DNA from: a virus
Direction: 5' to 3' (one strand)
DNA length: 42,343 nucleotides
IMG/VR virus record: IMGVR_UViG_3300023294_000030
Coordinates: 1 to 42,343 of that record
The notes beneath the pieces were generated by a model, which saw only the letters and a list, made by a program, of their open reading frames with translations, was not told the DNA's origin and did no database searches. Positions 29,325-37,829 of this stretch are shown piece by piece (position 1 is the first letter of the stretch; every line of letters begins with the position of its first letter). Made by a program: the position numbers and the translations under genes.

Positions 29325-30243
29325 TGATAGCTCCTTTTAAAAAGTTATTCCATAACGAACCAATACGAGTCCAGTTATAAAATCGGTTAGTATAAATAAT
29401 TTGATCTTGTAAATGTTTTTGAACAATCTCGTTGTCTAAATTACCTACCGCTGTTTCAATAGCATAGGCAAAGTTTTTAGCTAAATTTGCATACGATTTT
29501 TGATAAGGAATATAGGCCGCATATTCTGCACACGTTTCATATAAAGCTCCATAATTGGTAGTAATACAATAGAGTCCTGCCGACATAGCTTCGAGCGCCG
29601 CGACGCACGAAGTCTCTTCAAAGATACTAGGATAAGCAAAAATATCATATTTAGGTAACTGTTTTATGATATACTCATTCGGTTTATATCCAATGTAATT
29701 TACATTGGGTAGTTGAATAGCTTGTGTAAACAAAGCTTCAAAATTTTTATTGTTTGCTTGTTTGAATTGATCTCCATAAATTTGAGTAGAAGAATATACA
29801 TCTAAAGTAATTAGTGGATTGGTAATCATTTGCATAGCAGCTAAAATTACATTTAATCCTCTCCAAGGAGTAGAATGAAAAATAAGTTTGATAGGATCTC
29901 CTTTTTTATAACTCATTGCTCTAGGGGTTATTTCAGGGATACCATTTTTAATAACTAAACATTTCTCCGTAGGGATATCAAACATCATTCTATATTTTTC
30001 ATAGTTCCAATGAGAATTAAATACATACCAATCATATTTAGAATGATTCGAAGTATCTTTAAACCAAGGTGCTAAATTAGCTTGATCATATGAATTATGT
30101 TGCCATAAGATATTTACTTTATCTTTAGACAAAGGAATTTTTTCAGGGATAGAAGTAGTGATTTGAACTTGATCTAATAACCCTTTATCCGCATGTCTTT
30201 CTAAAAACTGCACTTGCAGTTCGGTTCCACCAAGTGGCTGCAT
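29308..30243 (-). CDS. GT-B-type glycosyltransferase (GT1/GT4-like)
   Basis: A 311-residue enzyme: MQPLGGTELQVQFLERH at the N-terminus, VFNSHWNYEKYR, IKLIFHSTPWRGLNVILAAM (donor-domain start) and FAYPSIFEETSCVAALEAMS, the E-x7-E type motif of retaining GT4 enzymes. It is shorter than usual at its N-terminus. With the GT-A enzyme it could decorate fibres or the host cell surface. A three-unit heptad patch (29589-29609) lies right in the E-x7-E motif codons. Confidence 0.75.
   Translation of the reverse strand: MQPLGGTELQVQFLERHADKGLLDQVQITTSIPEKIPLSKDKVNILWQHNSYDQANLAPWFKDTSNHSKYDWYVFNSHWNYEKYRMMFDIPTEKCLVIKNGIPEITPRAMSYKKGDPIKLIFHSTPWRGLNVILAAMQMITNPLITLDVYSSTQIYGDQFKQANNKNFEALFTQAIQLPNVNYIGYKPNEYIIKQLPKYDIFAYPSIFEETSCVAALEAMSAGLYCITTNYGALYETCAEYAAYIPYQKSYANLAKNFAYAIETAVGNLDNEIVQKHLQDQIIYTNRFYNWTRIGSLWNNFLKGAINARSK
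29589..29609 (-). repeat. intragenic heptad patch (glycosyltransferase)
   Basis: Plus-strand CTTCGAG, CGCCGCG and ACGCACG in register. It resembles the patch at 38851-38871 base for base (NTCGAGCGNCGCG in common), though the genes are unrelated. Confidence 0.55.
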
Positions 30244-30422
30244 TATTTTTGTCCCATTATTTTCTGTAGTAAATGTAATCCTTGATTGGTAACAGTAACA
30301 GCTGTATCTACCGCTAAATCATCTTCGTTATGATGTTGTAAAAATTCTTCTTTAGTTGCATAAGTCTTATTAGTAGACTTGCTTCTAAAGGTGTGTTCAG
30401 TAGTGGTTTCTATTTTATCCAT
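30243..30422 (-). CDS. small hypothetical protein (59 aa)
   Basis: ATG 30422 overlaps the stop of 30415-30750 and the TAA overlaps the next ATG as TAATG. The product (MDKIETTTEHTFRSKSTNKT, then YATKEEFLQHHNEDDLAVDT) is hydrophilic, with a conserved-looking His-Asn-Glu-Asp stretch and a helical C-terminus. No function is recognised. It fills the only gap between two neighbours in the same frame direction. Confidence 0.65.
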   Translation of the reverse strand: MDKIETTTEHTFRSKSTNKTYATKEEFLQHHNEDDLAVDTAVTVTNQGLHLLQKIMGQK

Positions 30423-30750
30423 TCTCTTGAGATCTATCTATTAACATGTAAGACACTGCTCCGCTAACGGCATCAGCAGTACTCGCTTGCACGCTTATAG
30501 CATCTCCTGCTTCTAAATTCAAGGTATCTACTAATAGATTTGCAGTAGATTTATTTAATTGTGCATGACCTATTTGAACCGCACTTGCACCATTCTTAGT
30601 AAGAAAAAGATCTGTATCTACATTACTAGCAGTATCATGAACCGCTTGTACCGTTTTAACAATAGCTACAGAAGAAGTACTTACGGATAATACAATAGTT
30701 ACATTAGTAGTGGTTAAATCAAATGTATTGCTTTTAAAAAAATTTGCCAT
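30415..30750 (-). CDS. small virion-type protein (111 aa)
   Basis: A Thr/Ser/Val-rich beta protein: FFKSNTFDLTTTNVTIVLSV, DTDLFLTKNGASAVQIGHA and LNLEAGDAISVQASTADA. This is similar in style to the 120-residue protein at 37455-37817 and to other beta-sandwich virion proteins of marine phages. Likely a minor structural or decoration protein. Confidence 0.65.
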   Translation of the reverse strand: MANFFKSNTFDLTTTNVTIVLSVSTSSVAIVKTVQAVHDTASNVDTDLFLTKNGASAVQIGHAQLNKSTANLLVDTLNLEAGDAISVQASTADAVSGAVSYMLIDRSQENG

Positions 30751-30915
30751 TTACGTTAAAAACCATTCTATTTGCGCTTGTTCATTTTTTAAATCTTTTT
30801 GATAACCAAAGTTTAACTCATTCTTTAATGTATTCAACCCTTCGTTCAACTGTCGTTGATTAAACACATCATATTCTTCTCTTGGTTCTGGAATCACTGC
30901 AGTAATTTTTGCCAT
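30751..30915 (-). CDS. small hypothetical protein (54 aa)
   Basis: The start is set at ATG 30915 (MAKITAVIPEPREEYDVFNQ), which overlaps the stop of the gp10-like gene; the longer frame to 30966 adds a segment that is the out-of-frame image of that gene. The product ends in a helical Lys/Asn/Glu-rich part. Short proteins with this EYDVFNQRQLNEG pattern occur in marine phages near tail genes. Role unknown. Confidence 0.65.
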   Translation of the reverse strand: MAKITAVIPEPREEYDVFNQRQLNEGLNTLKNELNFGYQKDLKNEQAQIEWFLT

Positions 30916-32855
30916 TATCTTCTTCCTCCTGCATGAATATCTAACCTCAAGGTTCCATATCTCCAAGTTTCATCCTGACCATCGTTTTCTATTTTTAAAC
31001 TAACCTGCCTACCTCTAACCCTAGTGCTTACAAAATTAGTAGTGGTACTAATAGTAAAAGGACCAGTAATTAAAGATCCTGAAGCAGATGATTGTGAATC
31101 GGTGGCTGGATAGTTAGTAAAGAACATGGTTACTTTTGCATTTCCACTTAAGTTTTTAAAGTCTGGTATAAATCTAGATACTCTCATAATATATTCACCA
31201 TCTCCTGCAATTCCTTGTTCGGAAATATCATAATCCCCTGACAAAATATAAGAAGCAATAGCAGTAGTAGATCCTCCAGCGGTTACTTCATTGGTCCCTG
31301 TTTCTTGAGCCCAGTACTGAGAAGAACCATATCTATTGGTTACCCCTTGAATGGCTGGGAAGCTCGGAGTTCCATTAGTAGTAAATTCAGTAGCGTAGGG
31401 TAAATCATAGGTAGTAGCATCATTATAGGTAGTTCTAGATAAAGAACCGGTAGTCCAACTTTGTTCGATAAAGTTATATACTACATTCCTATTAATTTGT
31501 TGCGAGCCGCTCGCTGCATAGTACCAACCCACTTCATTAAATAATGAGTTGTGATATCCATAGGTAATTTGATTAGCATCATAATTAATTCCTAATCCAT
31601 CTCCTTGAGTGGTAAATACAAAATCTTCTACTAAGGATGGAAGTTGTTTTACCGTTCCATCGTACATAAAAAATCCACCACCAAAACCCATCCAGTACAC
31701 CGCTCCTTGTGCATAGACGGCAGTGTGTTGCCCTAAACATCCACAGTTGGAACCAACTTGTCTTAATGAAAAAGTGTAAGGAGTTCCCACAAATTGTATT
31801 ACATAAGCTGCTTGATCGGTTAACACTAATACATAATCTTTTCCTTGTACGGCTGTTACGATTTCATTTCCTTGGTCAAGCAAGAAAGTACCTGCTGTAT
31901 TAGTCGCGGTAGGAGCCCAAGTATTAATATCTTCTTGATTAGAAAAACGTACCAACATTTTGTTTTGTGTAGAAGCATCTCCGACAGTAGTTTCGGTTCC
32001 CATTAAAAATAAATGTCTATCTCTGTCAGAAACTAAACTCATTAATGATCTAGTAGGAGCATCTGCTACGATAGCAGCTCTCGTTTCTAATGCTGCAGGC
32101 TCTCCTGCTAAAGGAGTCCAAGTATAGGTAGAACCGTTTCTAGCAGTTGCAACTAACAACTGTCCATAGTTATCGAGCGACCAGGAGCCAGGATCTAAGA
32201 CCACGGTAGAAGCAGATCGTGCAGTTCCCCATGCTTCTCTTCCATAAGGACCGGTTCCAAATCCATAAGCGGGGGTTTCAAATACAGGACCAATGGTTAC
32301 ATAAGGCGTAACCGTTGCAGAACCTTGAGTAGACATACCTGAACCAGATTCGGTAGTAGACATAGTAATAGTAAAATCATCATCATCTGTGGAAGTAACT
32401 TCATAAGTATTGTTAGTAAATTGACTAGCTGAAAAACCTGTTTCACCCCCAGTAGGTAAGGTAATACTAGTAAAAATAATATAAGAACCGTTTGCAACTC
32501 CATGAGCTACTTTATTAACCGTAACGGTTGCTGATCCAGTAGTAGAAGTAAAGGTAAATCCTGTAATAGGGGTCTCTAAAGGAGTAATATCATAAAACGC
32601 TCCTTCATAATAAATAACTAGCACTTTAGAAGTACCTAGTGCTGCGTATCGAACACCAGTTAAATCAGTCCAAGTGTGTTGTCCTCTGACAGGTCCTGCT
32701 ATGGTAGAGTTAACTAATTCTTCCCAACCACCTATTTTTTCAGGTTGGCCGTATCTAAAACGTACGTTATCACCGTCTACCCATTGCCCTTCGGCACCGG
32801 TCTCTGTTTGTTGTTTGTTGAATCCAGGCTTAAATTGTATCTTTTGTAAAGGCAT
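30915..32855 (-). CDS. P22 gp10-like packaged-DNA stabilisation / tail protein (646 aa)
   Basis: The N-terminus IQFKPGFNKQQTETGAEGQW, then NVRFRYGQPEKIGGW, is the signature of the gp10-type tail-hub proteins (PG....T...A.G.W.D...VRFR.G.PEKIGGW). The remainder is beta-rich with many Thr, Gly and Ser, as expected for a propeller-like tail-hub domain. It plugs or extends the portal and keeps DNA inside the capsid. A strong hairpin lies upstream (32878-32912). One heptad patch is at 32171-32191. Confidence 0.8.
   Translation of the reverse strand: MPLQKIQFKPGFNKQQTETGAEGQWVDGDNVRFRYGQPEKIGGWEELVNSTIAGPVRGQHTWTDLTGVRYAALGTSKVLVIYYEGAFYDITPLETPITGFTFTSTTGSATVTVNKVAHGVANGSYIIFTSITLPTGGETGFSASQFTNNTYEVTSTDDDDFTITMSTTESGSGMSTQGSATVTPYVTIGPVFETPAYGFGTGPYGREAWGTARSASTVVLDPGSWSLDNYGQLLVATARNGSTYTWTPLAGEPAALETRAAIVADAPTRSLMSLVSDRDRHLFLMGTETTVGDASTQNKMLVRFSNQEDINTWAPTATNTAGTFLLDQGNEIVTAVQGKDYVLVLTDQAAYVIQFVGTPYTFSLRQVGSNCGCLGQHTAVYAQGAVYWMGFGGGFFMYDGTVKQLPSLVEDFVFTTQGDGLGINYDANQITYGYHNSLFNEVGWYYAASGSQQINRNVVYNFIEQSWTTGSLSRTTYNDATTYDLPYATEFTTNGTPSFPAIQGVTNRYGSSQYWAQETGTNEVTAGGSTTAIASYILSGDYDISEQGIAGDGEYIMRVSRFIPDFKNLSGNAKVTMFFTNYPATDSQSSASGSLITGPFTISTTTNFVSTRVRGRQVSLKIENDGQDETWRYGTLRLDIHAGGRR
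32171..32191 (-). repeat. intragenic heptad patch (gp10-like gene)
   Basis: Plus-strand TATCGAG, CGACCAG and GAGCCAG, all NNNCNNG in register, GC-rich within an AT-rich gene. Confidence 0.5.
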
Positions 32856-32877
32856 AGTTATCCATATAAATAAAGTG

Positions 32878-32912
32878 CTAGGATAGATTGGTGTGGTGGA
32901 AATCTACCCTAG
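32878..32912 (-). terminator. 12-bp hairpin between oxygenase genes and gp10-like gene
   Basis: CTAGGATAGATT (32878-32889) pairs with AATCTACCCTAG (32901-32912), 12 pairs with one mismatch that is a G-U wobble in the minus-strand RNA, and an 11-base loop. CACTTTATTTAT follows on the minus strand, a weak U-tract. It is a probable partial terminator or processing site. Confidence 0.5.
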
Positions 32913-32927
32913 CGAGTGGGAACTATA

Positions 32928-33584
32928 TCATCTTTTAAACCAAGCGGGAAGACCTAAATGTGCTCTTTTGTCAAACTTATTGTCTCCAGAACCTTTAGTC
33001 GCTTTGTTATTGTAGTGTAAAAATACTTGTCCGCAATCGGTTCCTTTAAATTTATCTCTCCAGTGTTCTAAAATATTTCCTCTATAGACCAACATATCCC
33101 CAGGATTTAAATCTACCCTAGTTCCTTTAGATTTAGAAGATTTATAAGCACCTGTTTTATTATCTACCCCACCTTCTTTTTTATCTGGGTTAATATAAAT
33201 AGGCCAATCGTCTCCACCTAAATTTAGAGTGGTGGATATTTCACAGCTAAACCTATCTTTATGTCTGTGCAAAATATCCCCTTTTTTATAAATTCGTGCG
33301 TATGCGTATGTCTCAATTAATTTTAAACCTGTTTGTTTTTGCATAATAGGTTTTACTTCGGTCAGTAAAGTCTCCATGGCAATATCTCCATAATGAGAAT
33401 AGGTTTCAGGAACTTGTTGATCATTCCAGACACCGAAATAATCAGTCATAGGTGAAATGTATTTCTCATCAAATAAGGTTCTAGCTACTTTTCTTTTTAA
33501 TAAAAAGTATTTGTATACAAAATCAGCAATCTCTGGTGATATTGCTTTTTTAATTACTGTGTATCCATTTTTCTCAAAACTCAT
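32928..33584 (-). CDS. 2-oxoglutarate/Fe(II) oxygenase, 1
   Basis: A 218-residue jelly-roll oxygenase with H108-x-D110 (HRHKDRF) and a distal His (LEHWRD, H174) as the iron triad, and a DMLVYRG strand between. It probably hydroxylates protein side chains; a prolyl or lysyl target is inference. It overlaps the next oxygenase gene by four bases and is the last of three in a row. It lacks a clear Arg after the distal His at the usual distance, so 2-oxoglutarate binding may use another residue. Confidence 0.75.
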   Translation of the reverse strand: MSFEKNGYTVIKKAISPEIADFVYKYFLLKRKVARTLFDEKYISPMTDYFGVWNDQQVPETYSHYGDIAMETLLTEVKPIMQKQTGLKLIETYAYARIYKKGDILHRHKDRFSCEISTTLNLGGDDWPIYINPDKKEGGVDNKTGAYKSSKSKGTRVDLNPGDMLVYRGNILEHWRDKFKGTDCGQVFLHYNNKATKGSGDNKFDKRAHLGLPAWFKR

Positions 33585-34276
33585 TTTTTCTCCTTGGTTG
33601 TTGTTCTCACCGTATCGGTTATCATTTTTCTCACCGCTTGTAGATTAAAGTGTATAAATCTAAATGGTTCTACTCCATCATCTACGGTGTATTGATGTTC
33701 TAAGTATGCAGGGAAAAAGATCATAGTTCCAGGTTTTGGTTTGTAATGAACTTTATCGGTACCAAAAGAAATCTCTTCTGATTTCTTTAATGGTAATTGT
33801 GACATTACTTTAGCTAATCTTGGATCATTAAACACAGGCATAGAAGTATTTTCAGAACATTCTAAAAAATAAAATCCAGAGATATGATTATCATAATGAA
33901 TATGACTATTGTGATGTCCACCACCTTTATCTGCAAATTCTTGAACCCAAAATTCTGTCCAAAATAATTCATATCCTGACATATCATAACCCATATGATC
34001 CATCACATTCCAGCTAGTGGCTCCAATATATTCTTGTAATTGTTTTAATTTAGGATCTCCAATCAAAGAAGTAGAATGATAACTTAACCCGTGATCCCCT
34101 ATTTTTTTACCTGCCTTTTTCTCTCTATCCTTAATTGTTTTTTTTAAATTTTTTCTTGCTTGATTGATATAAGTATCACAAACTTTATTAGTAGACTTAA
34201 CCCATTCAGGTGCTTCTACATGATAGATAGGGGATTGAAAATAAAGGGAGGTGGATAATGGATCTTTAATAGACAT
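33581..34276 (-). CDS. 2-oxoglutarate/Fe(II) oxygenase, 2
   Basis: A 231-residue protein. HNSHIHYDNHISGFYFLE supplies the H127-x-D129 pair, and PGTMIFFPAYLEHQYT supplies the distal H194; R206 in PFRFIHFNL fits the 2-oxoglutarate carboxylate. This is the layout of the putative-oxygenase family of phages (TIGR02466-like). The N-terminal third has a Lys-rich helical stretch. It overlaps the first oxygenase gene and follows the third by one base. Confidence 0.75.
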   Translation of the reverse strand: MSIKDPLSTSLYFQSPIYHVEAPEWVKSTNKVCDTYINQARKNLKKTIKDREKKAGKKIGDHGLSYHSTSLIGDPKLKQLQEYIGATSWNVMDHMGYDMSGYELFWTEFWVQEFADKGGGHHNSHIHYDNHISGFYFLECSENTSMPVFNDPRLAKVMSQLPLKKSEEISFGTDKVHYKPKPGTMIFFPAYLEHQYTVDDGVEPFRFIHFNLQAVRKMITDTVRTTTKEKK

Positions 34277-34277
34277 A

Positions 34278-35018
34278 TTATTTAAACGGATATCCTAAAT
34301 TCCACATGACTAAAGAATATCTAGTTCCTTCTGTTACGGGTTTTACTCTATGCCAAACAAAGCTTGGGAATACTACAATAGAGCCTTTTGGTAAAATTTC
34401 TAGACAAGGTCTAGTAGGAGTTGGATCATCTGTATTTCTAAATTGAAATTCTAATTCTCCACCTTTATATTCTTTTGGATCGGACAAACTACAAGTCACC
34501 GATAGTTTTCTAATCTTTCCGTGAGTATCTTTATTATCTGGATTTGCATAAGGTTGATCCCAAGAATCACAATGCCAATCGTAAAATTGATTTAATTTGT
34601 ATTTAGTAAATTGACAAGACTCAGAAAAATCCCATTGAAAATTCCAACCAGCACTAGCATTTGCTTGATGTATATACGGTTGAACTTCTTTATAAATCCA
34701 ACGATCATTGAGCCAAGCTATATTGGAATCTCTTTTTTTTCTTAAATCGTTTAATTCTTCTTTTTCTAATTTTGTAGCTGGATCTAATGAATCTAAATCC
34801 TCGTCTGATAAATGAGCCGTTGCTTCTGAAACTTTTCTTTTCTTCTTAGGTTTTTTTGGTTGTGCTTTTTCTTTTTTTTCTAACTCTTCTAATTTTTTAG
34901 TTTGACCACCTGTCAACGCAATTTGCTCACGTTGTTCATTTCCATATTTTACAATATCATCACAAACCTTTGCAGGGATGGCTGATTTAAAATACCAGTA
35001 ATAATTTGTTAAATTCAT
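34278..35018 (-). CDS. 2-oxoglutarate/Fe(II) oxygenase, 3 (prolyl-hydroxylase/PiuC-like)
   Basis: A 246-residue oxygenase whose C-terminal half is PKHD/P4H-like: H149-x-D151 (YDWHCDSW), SVTCSLSDPKEYKGGELEF, FPSFVWHRVKPVTEGTRYSL with H223 and R233. An insertion at about 40-100 is very rich in Lys and Glu (EKAQPKKPKKKRKV) and is absent from common family members. It is first of the three oxygenase genes and has a possible promoter of its own. Target unknown; proline-rich or collagen-like virion proteins are candidates. Confidence 0.8.
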   Translation of the reverse strand: MNLTNYYWYFKSAIPAKVCDDIVKYGNEQREQIALTGGQTKKLEELEKKEKAQPKKPKKKRKVSEATAHLSDEDLDSLDPATKLEKEELNDLRKKRDSNIAWLNDRWIYKEVQPYIHQANASAGWNFQWDFSESCQFTKYKLNQFYDWHCDSWDQPYANPDNKDTHGKIRKLSVTCSLSDPKEYKGGELEFQFRNTDDPTPTRPCLEILPKGSIVVFPSFVWHRVKPVTEGTRYSLVMWNLGYPFK

Positions 35019-35036
35019 AAATTCTTTATATTCTTC

Positions 35037-35064
35037 TTTGTAGAATATATAACAAAAATGTCAA
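35037..35064 (-). promoter_or_regulatory. possible promoter of the oxygenase trio
   Basis: Minus-strand TTGACA (35064-35059), 16 bases, TACAAA (35042-35037). The -35 is perfect and the -10 is weak. The 55-base gap is unusual in this tightly packed region. Confidence 0.35.
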
Positions 35065-35073
35065 GTCAGTTAT

Positions 35074-35964
35074 TTACTCTGGCCACGTTCCCTGTTTCTG
35101 TGCACTAAATTGAGATTTTAAACTCCAGACACCTGAAGCTTTGTTTAATTCTTTTACGACTACTATTCCTGAGCCACCTGCTCCACCTGTTCCAGCATTG
35201 ATACCTGCTCCACCTCCACCACCTCCTGTATTAGTAGTACCTGAAGTTCCTGTTGTTATTGAACCTGCTCCACCGCCACCCGCTCCACCAGCTCCTGATG
35301 GTCGTGGGCCTGAATTAGTTCCTCCACCTCCGCCACCTGCATAAGTTGATGGTGATCCTGTAATTAAAGTTGTTGTACCTGCTCCACCATCTCCACCTTT
35401 ATTAGGTTGAGCATCTTGACCTGCAGCAGAAGCACCTCCGCCACCACTTCCTGTAGTTGTTAATGGTTGTGGTGCTAATCCCCCTGAATTTCCTTGTGGT
35501 GGATTTACTGGTGGTGTATTACCTGAACCTGCAGTTCCTCCATAACCAGATCCTCCTCCAGATCCTCCTGAAAAAGCTGTATAGTTATTGGTTGAACCAC
35601 CTCCACCCCCAGCACTTGTAATTGTTGAAAAAATTGAATCTGCTCCTGAAACACCTGTTCTTGTAGCTTGTGAAGGACTAATAGTTCCTGCAGCTCCACC
35701 AGCTCCTACTGTAATTGAATATGGTGTTGCTCCACAAACATTAGTTTCTACATCTCTATAACCACCTGCACCACCAGCTCCACCACCACCTGAAGTCGGA
35801 TTCATAGCTCCACCTCCACCGCCTCCCGCAACAGTAATTGCTTGAACAACTCTAGTTCCTGGTTGTGTAGTTAAAGTTCCTGATGATGTTTTGGATGTAA
35901 CTGTGCAGTTACCAAAACTAGTTTGGTTTGTTGTACCAATTATACCGCCGTTACCTCTAGCCAT
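35074..35964 (-). CDS. glycine-rich tail-fibre-like protein, 1 (296 aa)
   Basis: Begins MARGNGGIIGTTNQ, followed by about 200 residues dominated by Gly with Ala, Ser, Thr and Pro (GGGG runs flanked by AGGAG), and ends with KASGVWSLKSQFSAQKQGTW. This resembles adhesins with polyglycine-II sandwiches that bind host receptors (T-even gp38 type) and glycine-rich fibre tips of marine phages. It has a paralogue at 36524-37441. Both share the start, the Cys-Thr-Val-Thr segment and the ASGVW end. Host recognition is inferred. Confidence 0.7.
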   Translation of the reverse strand: MARGNGGIIGTTNQTSFGNCTVTSKTSSGTLTTQPGTRVVQAITVAGGGGGGAMNPTSGGGGAGGAGGYRDVETNVCGATPYSITVGAGGAAGTISPSQATRTGVSGADSIFSTITSAGGGGGSTNNYTAFSGGSGGGSGYGGTAGSGNTPPVNPPQGNSGGLAPQPLTTTGSGGGGASAAGQDAQPNKGGDGGAGTTTLITGSPSTYAGGGGGGTNSGPRPSGAGGAGGGGAGSITTGTSGTTNTGGGGGGAGINAGTGGAGGSGIVVVKELNKASGVWSLKSQFSAQKQGTWPE

Positions 35965-35984
35965 TTAAAAATCCTTTTTGGAGA

Positions 35985-36473
35985 TTAATTGCCAGTCGCT
36001 GACCAAGATGATGTGTCTGAATCCCAAGCAAATTCTTGAGGGGTAGCATCTGAAGTAGTGCCTAACCATCTCAAGTTGTCCTCATCCCAAACAATATTGT
36101 AAGGTGCGTTATCACCGTACGTAGTAATACTAGGATAAGTAACTGGTGCTTGCCAGTCATCATTTGCGTCTAGTAACCAAGAAGCGTAAGGTTGTTGGGA
36201 AAGAAATTTATTTTTTGTTGTATCATATACAGATCCAATTCCAGCATATTGTTTTCTGAAATTATTATTATATGAAGTCTGCTTCCAGCTTCCACCTTTG
36301 AAGAAATTAGAACACCATGTTTCACCATCAACATGCATATCATTATCTCCAAGAGTTCCGCCATTAGCAGCAATATCGTTTCCAACTACTACTACTCTTT
36401 TTACCATCTGATGTGTATCCGATGTAAAACCAGTAGGGTCTACTTTTGATTCTAGTTCTGCGAAATGTGCCAT
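35985..36473 (-). CDS. conserved marine tail-associated protein (162 aa)
   Basis: Of the MAHFA type: MAHFAELESKVDPTG at the start, RVVVVGNDIAANGG, WKQTSYNNNFRKQYAGIGSV, and a C-terminal Trp-rich region (VWDEDNLRWLGTTS). The family is very common near tail fibres in cyanophages and pelagiphages and is believed to be a minor tail protein. It lies between the two glycine-rich genes. Confidence 0.75.
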   Translation of the reverse strand: MAHFAELESKVDPTGFTSDTHQMVKRVVVVGNDIAANGGTLGDNDMHVDGETWCSNFFKGGSWKQTSYNNNFRKQYAGIGSVYDTTKNKFLSQQPYASWLLDANDDWQAPVTYPSITTYGDNAPYNIVWDEDNLRWLGTTSDATPQEFAWDSDTSSWSATGN

Positions 36474-36523
36474 ATTTTTTCTCCTTAATATTTATATTTT
36501 ATTTTGTAACATTTGTCTATTAC

Positions 36524-37441
36524 TTATATCCAAGTGCCACCTTTTACATTTTCGTATACGCTATTCATATCCCATACTCCAGAAGCACATTTAGGTACTG
36601 TTTGTTGAACAATCACAACTCCGGATCCACCTGCACCACCAGCTCCACCACCACAAGTACCTGATCCGCCACCGCCACCACCGCCAGTATTAGTTGTTCC
36701 AGCTACTCCAGTTCCACCATAACCACCACCGCCGTTACCACCACCACCTGCACCACCGGGTCCTGGTCCAATACTAGGACTAGCTCCACCGCCACCACCA
36801 CCACCGCCTCTTGTTGTACTATCTCCAGGCCATGCGGAAGAACCTGCTCCACCTGTACCACCGGTACCGTTTGGAAAAGAAGGTGTACTAGTATTTCCTG
36901 TTGTACCTACAGCACTTGCACCACCACCACCTGCACCGAGTCTGCCTTCTGGAATTGGATTTGACGCACCACCATTAAAACCTTGAGCGGGACTTGTAGC
37001 AGGACTAGCAGGACCAGGAGGTAAACCGCCACCACCTGAACCACCTGCACCACCGCCTGAAATAGGGGTAGGCCCTCCTGCTTGACCACCTCCGCCGCCA
37101 CCACCGTTAGATGTTATACCTATACCTACTGAATTAGTTCCTGTACTACCTCGTGCACCAGAACCACTACATGCAGCAGGAGCACCAGCTCCGCCGGCTC
37201 CTATTGTAACTGGAGTACATCTAGCAGAAATGGGTACGGGTGTAGAATGTCTATAACCGCCAGCACCACCACCGGCACCTTTTCTAGTACCTCCACCTCC
37301 ACCACCTGCTATAACTAAAATATTTGCACTAGTGACAGTACAGTTGTGTCTTGTAAAATTACTTGATGAAGTAACAACTAATGTTTGAGTTGTGACCGTT
37401 GCTACTGATTTTGTAGGTCCAATAATTCCGCCATTTGCCAT
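36524..37441 (-). CDS. glycine-rich tail-fibre-like protein, 2 (305 aa)
   Basis: A paralogue of the protein at 35074-35964: start MANGGIIGPTKS, RHNCTVTSANILVIAGGG, then a Gly-rich body with Pro-rich inserts, and the end ASGVWDMNSVYENVKGGTW. The Gly-rich loops differ between the two, as would be expected if each recognised a different receptor variant. The AGGYRHST and YRDVET segments align. GPGP and PPGP stretches occur, so this protein could also be hydroxylated by the nearby oxygenases. Confidence 0.7.
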   Translation of the reverse strand: MANGGIIGPTKSVATVTTQTLVVTSSSNFTRHNCTVTSANILVIAGGGGGGTRKGAGGGAGGYRHSTPVPISARCTPVTIGAGGAGAPAACSGSGARGSTGTNSVGIGITSNGGGGGGGQAGGPTPISGGGAGGSGGGGLPPGPASPATSPAQGFNGGASNPIPEGRLGAGGGGASAVGTTGNTSTPSFPNGTGGTGGAGSSAWPGDSTTRGGGGGGGGASPSIGPGPGGAGGGGNGGGGYGGTGVAGTTNTGGGGGGGSGTCGGGAGGAGGSGVVIVQQTVPKCASGVWDMNSVYENVKGGTWI

Positions 37442-37454
37442 AGCTGATTACCTC

Positions 37455-37817
37455 CTATGCGTCGTCCAGAATTTCGTAAGAAATCAATGCAACAAGATCC
37501 CCTGTAGCACTTGCTCCACCTTCAATTGAATCACCTTCAGTTAGATAAAAGCCATTATTTTTATCTATCAAAGATAGTGTGGCATCAGCGGGTACAGAAA
37601 TAGTGCTTGCTATTGCTCTAGTGTTTGATTGGTCATTATATTTTATTGTAACATCTGCAGCGTTACTGCCATCAATGTTAGCAATCATAATTGAATTAAT
37701 TTTATATACTTTATCAGCTGCTGCTGTAACTAAAGTCGTAGTTAAAGTTGTATCTAAGGCGAATGTTTCTGTTATACCTAAAATCGAACTTACATTTACT
37801 ATATTTGGGTTTGCCAT
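37455..37817 (-). CDS. small virion protein (120 aa)
   Basis: Begins MANPNIVNVSSILGITETFA, followed by a beta-rich Thr/Val/Ala sequence with KVYKINSIMIANIDGSNAAD. The motif is common to a conserved small protein of marine phages, probably a decoration or tail-tip protein. It sits between two tail-protein genes in the same transcript. Confidence 0.7.
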   Translation of the reverse strand: MANPNIVNVSSILGITETFALDTTLTTTLVTAAADKVYKINSIMIANIDGSNAADVTIKYNDQSNTRAIASTISVPADATLSLIDKNNGFYLTEGDSIEGGASATGDLVALISYEILDDA

Positions 37818-37829
37818 AATTTACTCCTT

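Noticed and set aside
35141-35344. Proline-rich plus-strand frame
   Set aside because: It is the complement of glycine codons in the fibre gene.
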